From assembly GCF_004634425.1 (NCBI RefSeq), contig NZ_SBJL01000002.1:1-64000 (forward strand): a DNA stretch of 64,000 nucleotides, read 5' to 3'. Position 1 is the first letter of the stretch. The number at the start of each line of letters is the position of its first letter. Position numbers and translations under genes: made by a program. The DNA comes from Vitreimonas flagellata. Its GTDB lineage: Bacteria > Pseudomonadota > Alphaproteobacteria > Caulobacterales > Aquidulcibacteraceae. Shown in pieces: positions 15,770 to 25,757 of this stretch. The notes under the pieces were generated by a model. It was not told where the DNA came from. It made no database searches and saw only the letters and a list, made by a program, of their open reading frames with translations.

Positions 15770-18418
15770 TTAGAAGGTCCGGCGCAAATTGAGCGCGACG
15801 TAGCGCCCGATTGGATTGTAGGGACCGCCGATACCGTCCGTGCCTGGGAAGAAGGGTGGTGCTTCATCGAAGGCGTCGTTGACCTGAAGCGCAAGCATCG
15901 TGCCTTGGGTCCAGCCGCTGTCCGGCAGCGTCCACCCGAGACGCAAATCCACCGTGACGTAAGGATCAGCCGAGTACGAACTTACACCCGTCGGCGTCGT
16001 GAAATTGTTGGTGATCCCGTCGCGATAATTGACGAAACCGGCCAACGAGATCTGATCGATGTTGGCCGCGAGTGTCGCGCGCGCTGTCCAGCGCGGCACG
16101 CCAAGATCGAGTGAATTGGCGACCGGCGCGCCCGGTGAGAATTGCGTCTCGAAATTGAGGATGTAGTTGCCAGCCAGATCGGCGAATACCGAACCGAAGC
16201 TCGTGGTCCAGCGATAATTGATATCGAAGTCCAAGCCGTCCGTGTTGCGCACGCCGAAATTGTTGTTGCGCAAGTCGAGCAGGTTGATGTCGGACCCGTA
16301 CGGTCCTGCCGGCAGATTCACCGGCGTGGCGATCGCCAGCAGATCCGTGAATTCCGGCGTAGTCGGATCGCCACGATGGATGAGCGAAGCGAAGGTGGGG
16401 TCCTCGAACACATAGGGCACCGCCGGCGTGCCGATCACGCCTGTGTATTCGATATCATAGTACGTGAGGCTGGCGCGCAGGTCGGGCAGCCATGTCGGAT
16501 TGAAATCGACGCCGAACGAGTATGTCGTCGCCTCTTCCGGCTCAAGATTGTCGTTGCCGCCCAAAAGATAGATGGTTTCAACTTGCGCTGCGCCCCGCGT
16601 CGGATCGTTGGCGTACGTGGCGGAATTTATTGCGCTCAGGTAATACGCGCCCACTGTGGCGCCGATCTGGCGCAAACCCGGCGCCCGAAACGACGTGCCG
16701 TACGAGCCTCGTAGATTGAGCCCCTCGATCGGCGCCCAACTCAAACCAACCTTGGGGTTCGTGGTCTCACCGAAATCGCTGTACTCGTCATAACGACCCG
16801 ACAGCGAGAGCACGAGGCTGTGTGCGAACGGCGTGGCATTGCCTTCGCCGATAATCGGGATGAAGAGCTCGCCATAGACGGATTGCACATCGCGATCCAT
16901 GTCTTCGGGAATATCGTTGCTTGGCGTGCCGATATAGCCTCGCTGCTCGAACGTCTCGTTGCGAACCTCGACGCCCGCCGCAAATCTCAATTGCCCGCCC
17001 GGCAGATCGGCAAGCGGCCCATCGAGTTTCGCGGCAAGCACGTTCACCCCCTGCTCTTCGCTGGCGTACGTCGGATAGTCGAGGATCGCCGCGATCACGT
17101 CGGGCGCGGTGCCCGTGCCGAACGGATCCAAGGCGGTCGCCGTCGTCGTACCCGCGGCAGCGGCGTCAAGCGCTGCCTTACTGATGCCCGGCACGAAGGA
17201 CTCATTGCGCGCCCAATCCACCGTCGCGGATAGGGTGAGATTGAGGTCGCGCGGCAGTTCGAAATCGACGCCGAATGAAGAATTGCCGACATCCTTATCG
17301 TTGCTGTTGGTGAAGTGATCGGCGCCGATGAGATTGTCAGGGCGGAAGGAAACGAATTCGTAGAACGAGCCAGGCGGACCTTGGAAAAATGGGTTGCCGC
17401 CGAACGCCGGCGCCAACATGGCGACAGTCTGGGCGGGCGGCGCGACCTGATATTCGTCGTGGCGTTGCGAATACAGAATCTCGCCCCACAGCGTGGCGGA
17501 ATCGCTGAGTTCCTGGTGTGCGGAAACAAAGAGCGCATGGATGCTCGAACTCGGCAGCAGATCATTCAGCGCGCCGCTGTCGCAACGATTGGCGCCGGGC
17601 GTGAACGTCGGCGCCTGATAGGGCGCGGTGTAGGTCGGGTTGGGGTAAACAGTCGGCGAGACGCAAGCCACAGAACGCGAGTCGATGCCGCCATACGGTG
17701 TGAAATCGGTGACGCGATAATCTCGGTCGCCCGCGAGCAGATTGCTGTTCTCGGTGTATTGATAAGCGGCGTAGATCGAACCGGTCGACCATGTCTGGCC
17801 GGCGATCGCGCCGATGTGCGCGGCATAGTAGTCGTCGGCGACGCCGAAGCTCGTCGACACCTCGAAACCATCGACCTCGCGGCGGGTGATGAAGTTCACA
17901 ACGCCCGCAACGGCGTCTGAACCATAGATCGCCGAGGCGCCATCGGCGACGACCTCAATGCGCTCCATCGCCAAATTCGGCACAAGCGGAAAGTCTGGGT
18001 TCGTCACCTGCACAGCCGCACTCACCAGACGGTGACCATTCATCAGCGGCAACGTCGCGTTCGCCGGCAGGCCGCGCATTGCTGGCGCGAACGACCCAAG
18101 CCCCGGGCCCGTGCCCGCGCTGGTTTGCGGTGCGGTGTTGAACGAATTGAGCTGGGGAATACTGGCGCTCAGGTCCGGCGTATTCGCGCCGCCGTGCGTC
18201 TCGATGTCTTCGCGCGTCAGGCTGATCAGATTGGAGCCTGTCGGCGGCACACCGCGAATGCTTGTGCCCGTCACGACGATCTCCTCGTCGGCCTCCACCG
18301 CTTCCTCAGCGGTTTGCGCAAGGGCGAGCGTCGTAAAGCCGACCCCGCAAAACAGTGTCGTAGCGCCCAGGCTGAGCATGCTGCTGCGCAGCAACCTTGC
18401 GGTGCGATTGAACGTCAT
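15770..18418 (-). CDS. TonB-dependent outer-membrane receptor
   Basis: This 882-residue receptor has a signal peptide ending ALAQ, a TonB-box-like EEIVVTGTSIRG, a plug domain (about 50-170, ending VADGASAIYGSDAVAGVVNFITRR) and a C-terminal beta-barrel ending in an aromatic residue (LNLRRTF). It imports a substrate too large or scarce for porins using TonB energy. It leads an apparent operon with acetoacetyl-CoA synthetase, hydroxyacyl-CoA dehydrogenase, an MFS transporter and an esterase. An AraC regulator gene lies just upstream on the same strand. Confidence 0.92.
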   Translation of the reverse strand: MTFNRTARLLRSSMLSLGATTLFCGVGFTTLALAQTAEEAVEADEEIVVTGTSIRGVPPTGSNLISLTREDIETHGGANTPDLSASIPQLNSFNTAPQTSAGTGPGLGSFAPAMRGLPANATLPLMNGHRLVSAAVQVTNPDFPLVPNLAMERIEVVADGASAIYGSDAVAGVVNFITRREVDGFEVSTSFGVADDYYAAHIGAIAGQTWSTGSIYAAYQYTENSNLLAGDRDYRVTDFTPYGGIDSRSVACVSPTVYPNPTYTAPYQAPTFTPGANRCDSGALNDLLPSSSIHALFVSAHQELSDSATLWGEILYSQRHDEYQVAPPAQTVAMLAPAFGGNPFFQGPPGSFYEFVSFRPDNLIGADHFTNSNDKDVGNSSFGVDFELPRDLNLTLSATVDWARNESFVPGISKAALDAAAAGTTTATALDPFGTGTAPDVIAAILDYPTYASEEQGVNVLAAKLDGPLADLPGGQLRFAAGVEVRNETFEQRGYIGTPSNDIPEDMDRDVQSVYGELFIPIIGEGNATPFAHSLVLSLSGRYDEYSDFGETTNPKVGLSWAPIEGLNLRGSYGTSFRAPGLRQIGATVGAYYLSAINSATYANDPTRGAAQVETIYLLGGNDNLEPEEATTYSFGVDFNPTWLPDLRASLTYYDIEYTGVIGTPAVPYVFEDPTFASLIHRGDPTTPEFTDLLAIATPVNLPAGPYGSDINLLDLRNNNFGVRNTDGLDFDINYRWTTSFGSVFADLAGNYILNFETQFSPGAPVANSLDLGVPRWTARATLAANIDQISLAGFVNYRDGITNNFTTPTGVSSYSADPYVTVDLRLGWTLPDSGWTQGTMLALQVNDAFDEAPPFFPGTDGIGGPYNPIGRYVALNLRRTF

Positions 18419-18546
18419 GTCGTCCCCCTATCGTCGTTCTCGCCGGGGCTATCGAGAGCCCACGGTCGTTAGGGGAAAACTGACATCGGCGCCTCCAAAC
18501 GCCATGACAGGATTGACGCTGGCATTTGGCGCCAATGACCTACGGG

Positions 18547-19638
18547 CTAAGAAACCCGCCGCTCGTTCAATAGGGCGGTGGCCGCCGCGATCTTTGACGC
18601 ATCGCCCGCATACTGAGTGCGGTATGCCGAGGGCGACACACCCGCCCAGGCAATGAAATGGCGCGAGAAACTGCCGGGCTCACTGAAGCCCAACAGCGAG
18701 CCAATCGCGGTGATGGGCATGTCGCTCCCCAGGAGATATGCGCCCGCCAATTCGCCGCGTAGGCGCGTGCGAATATCTTGAAAGCTCTCGCCCTCTTGCG
18801 CCAAATCCTGACGCAAGCGCCGTGGCCGCGTGCGCAACCGCGCCGCGACGACTTCGATCGGCGCCGACCACATGCCCGCCTTCTGCAACTCGATCAGCAC
18901 TTGCTGCGTCTTGATTTGCCAGTTGAGCCCACCGCTGGGCGAGGCAAACCAATCCGGCGCGCCGGCATAGTAATCGTCGTATTCCTGAATGGACGAGTGC
19001 ACCAAGCGCACCGTGAGGTCGCTCCAATCATAGCAAAGCGCGTCGTAAGGCGCATTGAATGTCACCGGACAATTGAACAGCGCAAATCGATCGAACCCAT
19101 TTTCTTGCACAGGCCGCGGCCCCTGAATCGAAAGACCGCGCAGCGCGATTGGGCGGCCGATCAGCCACGAAAACAGGTGATAAATCCAAACGAAGCGAAT
19201 CCAGACGAGGATGTCGCGATCGACGCCTTCGACCGTATGATACTTGCAAATATGATGCAGCCCCGCGCCGTGCTCTTCGGCGATGACTGGTCCGACATCG
19301 GTCGACATTGCATCTGTAAAGCGAATGCTCACACGCAAGGCTTCGCCAAATGTGCTGCAATGCAGGAAGGACAAGAGACGTTCTGTCTCCAACGCCATCC
19401 TGATGCCGTGCGGCAGGAAGCCCAGATAGACGTCATCGATTGAAAGCTGGATGGCGCGCACCAGCCGCACCAGCGACGGCCCATCAATCGCGCGCTTGGC
19501 GTCTCCATAGATCGCGGGATTGATTGCGGCGTCCTGCAAAATCGCCAGAGGATCACGTCCCTTTAGGACTGCGCCCCCAAGCAATTTCTTGACTGCCTCA
19601 CCATCCAGGCCGGGTTCTCTCTGGCCCAAAGCGTCCAT
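18547..19638 (-). CDS. AraC-family transcriptional regulator
   Basis: The 363-residue protein has the N-terminal ligand region of the ArgR/OruR-type AraC subgroup (about residues 30-220) and a C-terminal AraC double HTH ending LLGFSEPGSFSRHFIAWAGVSPSAYRTQY. It stands 128 bp upstream of the first TBDR gene on the same strand and probably controls that operon. An integrase remnant ends close to its start, so its own promoter lies in or next to that relic. Confidence 0.88.
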   Translation of the reverse strand: MDALGQREPGLDGEAVKKLLGGAVLKGRDPLAILQDAAINPAIYGDAKRAIDGPSLVRLVRAIQLSIDDVYLGFLPHGIRMALETERLLSFLHCSTFGEALRVSIRFTDAMSTDVGPVIAEEHGAGLHHICKYHTVEGVDRDILVWIRFVWIYHLFSWLIGRPIALRGLSIQGPRPVQENGFDRFALFNCPVTFNAPYDALCYDWSDLTVRLVHSSIQEYDDYYAGAPDWFASPSGGLNWQIKTQQVLIELQKAGMWSAPIEVVAARLRTRPRRLRQDLAQEGESFQDIRTRLRGELAGAYLLGSDMPITAIGSLLGFSEPGSFSRHFIAWAGVSPSAYRTQYAGDASKIAAATALLNERRVS

Positions 19639-19674
19639 CTGGGTTTCGCGCCCGCTTTTTTGTCGTTGCGGGCG

Positions 19675-19945
19675 CTCTCATAGCATCGGTTGGCAAATGC
19701 GCCAGCAAGTAACCGAGCTGACGCATCCTCCACCTCGACGCCTAAGTATCGGACGGTGCTGTCCAGCTTCGCATGGCCCAGAAGTAGCTGCACTGCCCTG
19801 ATGTTGCCGGTCTTTCGGTAGATCAGCGCCGCCTCGGTTCGGCGCAGGGAGTGGGCGCCACAGGCGGAGCCGCACGCGAACGTCCGTCTCCACCCAGCGA
19901 GATTTGATCGCTGGCGGGTGCTTGCCGACCAAGAGTTCATGTGAC
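19675..19945 (-). pseudogene. Degraded tyrosine recombinase (C-terminal fragment)
   Basis: One frame reads ACGAHSLRRTEAALIYRKTG followed by AVQLLLGHAKLDSTVRYLG, the core of a tyrosine integrase with the HxxR motif, the GH box and the catalytic Tyr. Upstream pieces such as STRQ and SRWVE appear in alternating frames, which implies at least two frameshifts. The N-terminal half is missing. It is a relic of a past integration event. Limits are approximate. Confidence 0.75.
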
Positions 19946-20031
19946 GAAGGGCGGCGAAATCCCAATAACAGTCCTTGCCCTTCCCGCGTCGCAAAGCAGA
20001 CGCCAATGGCGGACGCCTTTTCTGCGGACGC

Positions 20032-21465
20032 TCAATTGTAAAGATTGACCGGTGGTTCCCCCGGCGCCAAAGGCGCGGACAAGCGGCGTTCGCTGTCGAA
20101 TGATGGGGCGCGCATCTGGGCGTTCCATTGGTTGAATTCTCGGCGCAAGCGCGCCACCACGTCGGGCCTTTGCGCCGCAATATTATTCGACTCCTGCGGA
20201 TCCTCACGCAGGTCGAACAAATAGGTGAGTGCGCCCTGGCCATCGGTGCGTTCCGATACGATCAGTTTCCAATCGCCGCTGCGCACTGCGTAGTTGGGGC
20301 CGGTGCGCCAGACGATGGCGCGCGGCGGCGGTGCGGCCCCGCGCGCCACCAGCGGCAAAATGTCAATGCCGTCGAGCACCTGATCGCCCGCTTCACCACC
20401 AGCCAAGGCCAAGATGCTCCGGCTCCAATCGAAGCTGACAACGGGCGCGCCATAGACCGCCCCTTCCGGCAAACGCCCCGGCCAAGACGCGATCATCGGC
20501 ACCCGCACACCGCCCTCAAGGTACATGGCCTTGAAGCCGCGAAAGGGCGCGTTCGAGCAGACGCCCGGGCCGATATAGTCCGGACACCCATTGTCCGAGA
20601 TAAAAAGCACAAGCGTGTTTTCGCGAAGCCCGCGCTCTTCCAGCGCCGAAAGCAAACGCCCGACATTGTCGTCCAGTGCGAGCAGCATGGCCGCATAGAT
20701 GCGCTCACCCTCATTCTCGATGTGCGCCACACGCTGCAAATAAGCGCTCGTCGCCTGTAGCGGCGAGTGCGGTGCGTTGTAAGCCAAGGTCAAAAAGAAG
20801 GGTTGTGTCCGGTCAGCGTCGATGAAGCTCAGCGCTTCATCGGTGAGAATGTCGGTAAGATAGCCTTCACGCGGCAGCGCGCGTTCAAAACCATCCTCCA
20901 GCCGCATGGCGAAAAAGCCTTGCGGGGCGCCAGGCACGGGATCGGGCAGCCAAGCGTCATCGTCGGCGGGCGCGGCCATATATCCCGTCGCTCCCGGCGA
21001 AAAGCCGTAGAAGCGATCAAAGCCGTGGCTGAGCGGATGCGTCTCGCGCGTGCGTCCAAGATGCCATTTGCCGATCAAGGCTGTGCGATAGCCGCGCTCA
21101 CGCAGAAATTGGGGCAGGATGCGCACACCTTCGGGGATGCCAATTCCTTCAAGGTCGCGCCGAACCGGATTGAATTCGTAGCCGAAGCGCTGCTGATAGC
21201 GTCCGCTGAGCAAGCTCGCGCGCGATGGCGCGCACACGGCGGATGTCACATATCCGTTGGTGAAGCGCACGCCCCGCTCCGCGAGCGCGTCGATATTCGG
21301 CGTCTCAACGCGGTGTCCGCCATATACGGACAGATCGCCATAGCCCAAATCGTCGGCGATAATCAGCACGATATTGGGCGGCCCCGACACCATTTCTGGA
21401 CTGCTTGCCGAAACGCAGGCGCTGAGAACGGACGCAGCGCAGATTAGTATCAAGCGTCTAAGCAT
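20032..21465 (-). CDS. Sulfatase, lipoprotein (formylglycine type)
   Basis: This 477-residue protein has a lipobox ending SAC (Cys17), the metal-binding Asp38-Asp39, and the sulfatase signature C-A-P-S-R with Cys78 as the site of formylglycine conversion. The fold continues with GKWHLG. It would cleave sulfate esters in the cell envelope. It follows a TBDR gene on the same strand after a stable hairpin, the usual pairing for import and desulfation of a sulfated glycan or steroid. No maturation enzyme is in the window. Confidence 0.93.
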   Translation of the reverse strand: MLRRLILICAASVLSACVSASSPEMVSGPPNIVLIIADDLGYGDLSVYGGHRVETPNIDALAERGVRFTNGYVTSAVCAPSRASLLSGRYQQRFGYEFNPVRRDLEGIGIPEGVRILPQFLRERGYRTALIGKWHLGRTRETHPLSHGFDRFYGFSPGATGYMAAPADDDAWLPDPVPGAPQGFFAMRLEDGFERALPREGYLTDILTDEALSFIDADRTQPFFLTLAYNAPHSPLQATSAYLQRVAHIENEGERIYAAMLLALDDNVGRLLSALEERGLRENTLVLFISDNGCPDYIGPGVCSNAPFRGFKAMYLEGGVRVPMIASWPGRLPEGAVYGAPVVSFDWSRSILALAGGEAGDQVLDGIDILPLVARGAAPPPRAIVWRTGPNYAVRSGDWKLIVSERTDGQGALTYLFDLREDPQESNNIAAQRPDVVARLRREFNQWNAQMRAPSFDSERRLSAPLAPGEPPVNLYN

Positions 21466-21490
21466 CGCATCACCCGGTTAGAGTGGGAGG

Positions 21491-21525
21491 CGCCGGCGGG
21501 ACACGACACGCGCATCCCGCCGACG
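21491..21525 (-). terminator. Intercistronic hairpin after the second TBDR gene
   Basis: CGCCGGCGGGA (21491-21501) and TCCCGCCGACG (21515-21525) form an 11-bp stem with one G-U pair on the minus strand and a 13-nt loop. It lies between the receptor stop and the sulfatase start. Confidence 0.5.
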
Positions 21526-21539
21526 TTGAGGAGACGGCC

Positions 21540-23765
21540 TCAATAGCTGAAGCTCAGCTCCGCGCCATAGGTGCGCGGGTCGCTGAGATAGACGTTACTG
21601 GCGATAGTTTGGATCGTGTAGATCTCGTCGGTGAGGTTCTTGCCGAAAATCGAGAACCGCCAATTGCCGTTGTCAACGCCGATGCGTGCATCCACGCGGG
21701 AGAAATCCTCGAACTCACGGGAATTCTCGGCGTTCTCGAACCCGCCCAATTGGGTTTGGTAGCTGGTCGAAGCAAAACCCTCGAACCCCGCGCCAATGTC
21801 ATGACGGTAAGTGAGGTTCAGCGTGCCGATAAGGTCGCGCGTGCGATTCATCCGATTGCCCGAAATGTCGGTCGGCACGCCGCTTATAATCGCGCTGGTG
21901 CCGTCATTGAACTCACCATCGCTGGTCGAAAGGCCAACGCCGAAATTCAAGCGACCGCCGGCAAGGTCGAAATTGCCGCGCGCCTCCAACTCGGCGCCCC
22001 ACACTTCAGCGCCCTCGCCATTTTGCAGGATGAAGGCGGTGTTGGTCGTGCTGGCCGCAGTGACGATCTGCACGTCGTCGGTCTCAGTGAAGTATGCAGC
22101 CCCCTCCAGAAACACACGCCCGCCAAAAAGACCAAGCTTGAAACCAGCCTCGTACGACGTCGCAAATTCCGGATCGTATGGGATGAGATTGCCTGAGCCC
22201 GGAATGTCGGAGGGGATGCCAACATTGAAGCCGCCGGGACGATAGCCCGTGGCGATGCGGCCGTAGATCGAAGCGTCATCGCTCAAAGAATAGCGCAGCG
22301 TGGCGACCGGCATGACCCGCGTCCAGGATTCGCTAAGATCAACGCCGAGAATTTCGACCGCCGTAGAGGCTGAGGAATTGCGCGTGCGATCGAAGGTGAA
22401 GGTCTTGTCGTCGGTTTGCACGCGGGCTTCGACGCCCAGCGCTAGGCGATCAGTGATGTCGTATTCCACCGCGCCAAAGAGCGCCCATGAATCCAATTCT
22501 TCCTTGGAATCGTCATCGCGCAATTGCGCACGCAGGCCCGCGGCGGCGCCAGCAAAACCTACGTTCTGCAAAAGAACAGCCGAGGAATTTTGCTGCAGCT
22601 CGGCGCCAACGAGCCAAGTGAAGCGGCCCTGCGTCGACGGCGAGGTCAGCACGCCGATGAGACCCGCGCGGTCGAAATCCTCATATTGGTTGGAGACCAG
22701 ATCAATCGGCTGCGCTGGGGTCGCCGGCGGAAATACAGATGTGATGCCCTGGAACCCGAGATAATGGTCAAGGTCGTCGTTGGTTCGCCCTGCTTCGCGG
22801 ATTTTGAAGCTGCCGCGCAATTCGAGATTGGCCCAGCCGAAATCGTGCTCGATGTCGAGATAACCGGAGTTTTCCAGAATGTCGGCGTAGCCCAAGCGAT
22901 TGAGATCGCGCACGAATGGATCTGGATCGAGCGGTGTTAGATTGTTGCGCAGCGCGCGATAGCCGTTGATGCCAAAGCTCGGCGCGGTGGAATCATAATA
23001 TTCGTATGTGACGCGGATGGTGGTGTCATTGGTCGGCGAAACCTGGAAGACCGCGCGGGCGCCGCTGGTTTCCTCGGTATCGATAGTGTCGCCCGTCGAC
23101 AATTGTTCGACAAAGCCGCCCTCCTGGTCATACCAGAAACCGCCAATACGCAACGCCGCGTCTTGGGTGAGCGGCACGTTTACAACCGCCTCGACCTCGG
23201 TGCGTTCAATGTCATTGTAGGACACAGAGCCGCGTACGCCGAAGGCGTCATAATCTGGGCGGTTGGCGACAGCATTGACGGCGCCGCCCACTGCGTTGCG
23301 CCCATAGAGCGCGCCTTGAGGACCACGCAGCACCTCGATGCGCTGCAGATCAAACAAGTCGACGGCGTTGAAACCGCGACCGCCGAAGCCGCCGCCGGCG
23401 ATATAGTGACCGTCGCGATAGACCCCCACCGCCGATTCCGAAAAGCCATTGCGCCCACCGCCCTGACCGCGCAACGAGATTTCATTTGTGTAGGCCGGGC
23501 CGCCGTTGACCAAAGCTGCGCTTGGCAATTGGCGCAGCATGTCGGCGGTGTTGCTGATGACGTAATTCTGTTGATCCGCCGCCGTGATCGCCGAAACCGC
23601 GCCGGGCACTTCAATCAGCGTCTCTTCGCGCCGACGCGCGGTGACGACGATGTCGCCTTCGCTGGCCGCTTCGTCTTGGGCCGCACTCGGCACGTCTTGC
23701 GCGAAGGCTGACGCCGCGAATGCGAAGAAGCAGGCGGGCACGGTGGCTAACAAAACCTGGCGCAT
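21540..23765 (-). CDS. TonB-dependent outer-membrane receptor
   Basis: With the start at 23765 (GGGGAGGG just upstream) the protein has 741 residues. A signal peptide ending AFAQ is followed by GDIVVTARRREETL, a plug domain with IEVLRGPQGALYGRNAVGGAVN, and a barrel ending LSFSY. The siderophore/glycan-type receptor families share this pattern. It forms a two-gene unit with the sulfatase, and a divergent GntR regulator lies 245 bp away. The ligand is probably the sulfatase substrate (inference). Confidence 0.92.
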   Translation of the reverse strand: MRQVLLATVPACFFAFAASAFAQDVPSAAQDEAASEGDIVVTARRREETLIEVPGAVSAITAADQQNYVISNTADMLRQLPSAALVNGGPAYTNEISLRGQGGGRNGFSESAVGVYRDGHYIAGGGFGGRGFNAVDLFDLQRIEVLRGPQGALYGRNAVGGAVNAVANRPDYDAFGVRGSVSYNDIERTEVEAVVNVPLTQDAALRIGGFWYDQEGGFVEQLSTGDTIDTEETSGARAVFQVSPTNDTTIRVTYEYYDSTAPSFGINGYRALRNNLTPLDPDPFVRDLNRLGYADILENSGYLDIEHDFGWANLELRGSFKIREAGRTNDDLDHYLGFQGITSVFPPATPAQPIDLVSNQYEDFDRAGLIGVLTSPSTQGRFTWLVGAELQQNSSAVLLQNVGFAGAAAGLRAQLRDDDSKEELDSWALFGAVEYDITDRLALGVEARVQTDDKTFTFDRTRNSSASTAVEILGVDLSESWTRVMPVATLRYSLSDDASIYGRIATGYRPGGFNVGIPSDIPGSGNLIPYDPEFATSYEAGFKLGLFGGRVFLEGAAYFTETDDVQIVTAASTTNTAFILQNGEGAEVWGAELEARGNFDLAGGRLNFGVGLSTSDGEFNDGTSAIISGVPTDISGNRMNRTRDLIGTLNLTYRHDIGAGFEGFASTSYQTQLGGFENAENSREFEDFSRVDARIGVDNGNWRFSIFGKNLTDEIYTIQTIASNVYLSDPRTYGAELSFSY

Positions 23766-24010
23766 CAAATGACCCTCCCCTGGTCGCCGGTCTGAGGTTT
23801 TCCCCTCGCCGGATTGTCGACAATGTATAGACCCCTGTCCGCCATCATGTCCACTCCTTCGCGCAAACATCCCACCTTGCGCGCCGCCTCAAAGCCTCAA
23901 TCGCGCGCCTGGAGAAGACAACTGAACAGCATCTTTAGTCGAACTTACGATTGACGCGGCGGGCGCACCTCTTGCCTAAATGGCGCCGCACCAGCATGAA
24001 CCGAATTGCA

Positions 24011-24745
24011 ATGGCCAGACCGACTTCCAAACCAAAGATCGTCCCGCTGCGCACTCCCGACGCGCGCGTATCCGCGCTCGGCATCGCCCGCGCCACGGCA
24101 CGCGATATCGAGCGCGGCGTCTACCTGCCGGGTGCGCGTCTGCGCGAACAGGAATTGGCGGATCGTTTCAAATGCTCGCGGGCGCCGGTGCGCGAGGCGC
24201 TGCGATTGTTGGAGAGCCAAGGCAGCGTGGTGATCGAGCCCATGAAGGGCGCCCGCGTGGCGACGCCAGACGACGCCAACTTCCTTGAAGTCTTCCTCAT
24301 TCGCCGCGCGCTTGCAGGTCTCATGGCCCAGCAGGTCGCGAACGCGCCAAAATCGAAGAACAAGAGTCACTTCATTGTGTTGACGAGCGAATTGCCAAAA
24401 CGCGCTGAGAAGGCCGCCAACGGCCACGAGTTCGCGGCCGACGTTCGCCAAGTGATACGCGCGCTGATCGAAGCGGCGCAAACACCGCGAACCGTTCAGC
24501 TGGTCAACAGCCTGACCTTCGGGCATGAGGCATTTCAGGATGAGATCGTCGATTCAAGGAAGAACCGCATCACCCAGGCGCGTTATTGGGCCCAAATGAG
24601 CGAAGCAGCAAGCGTCGGTGACGCCACTGGCGCGCGCGCAGCCATGGAGGCCATCTTCGACTATTCACGCGCCTATATCGAGAGCACGCGCGAGCCCGCG
24701 AAAGCTACACGAAAAAGCGCGGCGAAACTCAGTAAGCGCGTCTAG
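24011..24745 (+). CDS. GntR-family (FadR-like) regulator
   Basis: About 244 residues. An N-terminal winged HTH (RDIERGVYLPGARLREQELADRFKCSRAPVREALRLLESQG) is followed by an all-helical effector domain. The start is uncertain; 24011 begins MARPTSK, while ATG at 23996 or 23951 would add 5 or 20 residues. It is divergent from the TBDR-sulfatase pair and a likely regulator of it. Its stop overlaps the stop of the convergent gene by 3 bp. Confidence 0.85.
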   Translation: MARPTSKPKIVPLRTPDARVSALGIARATARDIERGVYLPGARLREQELADRFKCSRAPVREALRLLESQGSVVIEPMKGARVATPDDANFLEVFLIRRALAGLMAQQVANAPKSKNKSHFIVLTSELPKRAEKAANGHEFAADVRQVIRALIEAAQTPRTVQLVNSLTFGHEAFQDEIVDSRKNRITQARYWAQMSEAASVGDATGARAAMEAIFDYSRAYIESTREPAKATRKSAAKLSKRV

Positions 24746-25662
24746 TTTTGCACGAAAAGCAGCTCAGGACGCCAATCATTGAGCGCGCCATGAAGCCGCT
24801 GCCCGCCAAGCTCGGCGGTGACGAAGGCGCCGTGCCAAGCTTGCCCATAGATTGGGATCGTATAGCGCGTGATCGCTGTCGCGCGACCTTCGATGTAATC
24901 GTTTGCGCCGAAATCGATGCGCAATTGCCGGTGGTCACTTGGCGGACCGAAGCGCACACGGCCGGGCCGCGCAGGTTCGCCATCGCGTAGAATATAGCCG
25001 CCGGAATCGTCCGGTATCTGCAGCAAGGTTGCACCCACGCCATCGCCCCACAAACTTGCAAAACAAAATGGCGTGGTAAATCGTGCTTCGGTTTGCCGCT
25101 GTTCGTGAAACTGGCCCATGCCGCGCAGGCGCCATGCGCGGCCGTTCACGCGCAAATCCCCCTCGACGCGACCAAACGCTTCGACACGCCCTGGCAGCAA
25201 TCCCGCACGGGAGAGCCTCGGCGCAAAGCGCATGTCCGCCTGCAATGATCCGCTTGCGGCCGCCTCAAAGCGCGCAGCCAAGTTCGCCACATCGAGCGCT
25301 CCTGACGCTCCTTCGCGTGTGAAGGTGAGCACGGAGCTCGCATCCGCATACGTCGTGCGCGTTTCATCCGCTGATGTCTCGTCCCCCGCGCAGGGCGCGG
25401 CGTGATCAACGTGTGCGAAAAAGCCGTCCGGCGTTTGCACATGGGTCCAGATCCACGCAACACGATAGGCAGGATAGCGGCAAAGGCGCGCGCTGAAATG
25501 TATTCCAGCGCCCTCATCCGTCACCGACAGCATCACGGACTCGCTTGGCGTTTCGATACCTTGCGGCGGCATGAAGAGCTCCTCGCGCGCTAAGGACGCA
25601 CACCCTGAAGCGGGCGCGGCCGCCAACACGGCGCGCCGAGATAAGTGAAATGAGGGCCCCAT
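24742..25662 (-). CDS. Secreted lipocalin-like protein, function unknown
   Basis: The 306-residue protein has a twin-arginine start (LSRRAVLAAAPASGCASL) with a possible lipobox. The body is rich in beta strands, with GMGQFHEQRQ and FCFASLWGDG segments that faintly recall the two-domain lipocalin fold of carotenoid hydratase (CrtC) proteins. I do not assign an activity. It is divergent from the peptidase-like gene at 25758 and overlaps the end of the GntR gene. Confidence 0.5.
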   Translation of the reverse strand: MGPSFHLSRRAVLAAAPASGCASLAREELFMPPQGIETPSESVMLSVTDEGAGIHFSARLCRYPAYRVAWIWTHVQTPDGFFAHVDHAAPCAGDETSADETRTTYADASSVLTFTREGASGALDVANLAARFEAAASGSLQADMRFAPRLSRAGLLPGRVEAFGRVEGDLRVNGRAWRLRGMGQFHEQRQTEARFTTPFCFASLWGDGVGATLLQIPDDSGGYILRDGEPARPGRVRFGPPSDHRQLRIDFGANDYIEGRATAITRYTIPIYGQAWHGAFVTAELGGQRLHGALNDWRPELLFVQN

Positions 25663-25757
25663 CTGAGATCCAACAAGATTGTCGACTCTTTGCAGGATGT
25701 CGCGTTAAGCTCGCGCGCACAAGACGGAAGATGCCGCCGAGGGGAGACGAACGCGCG

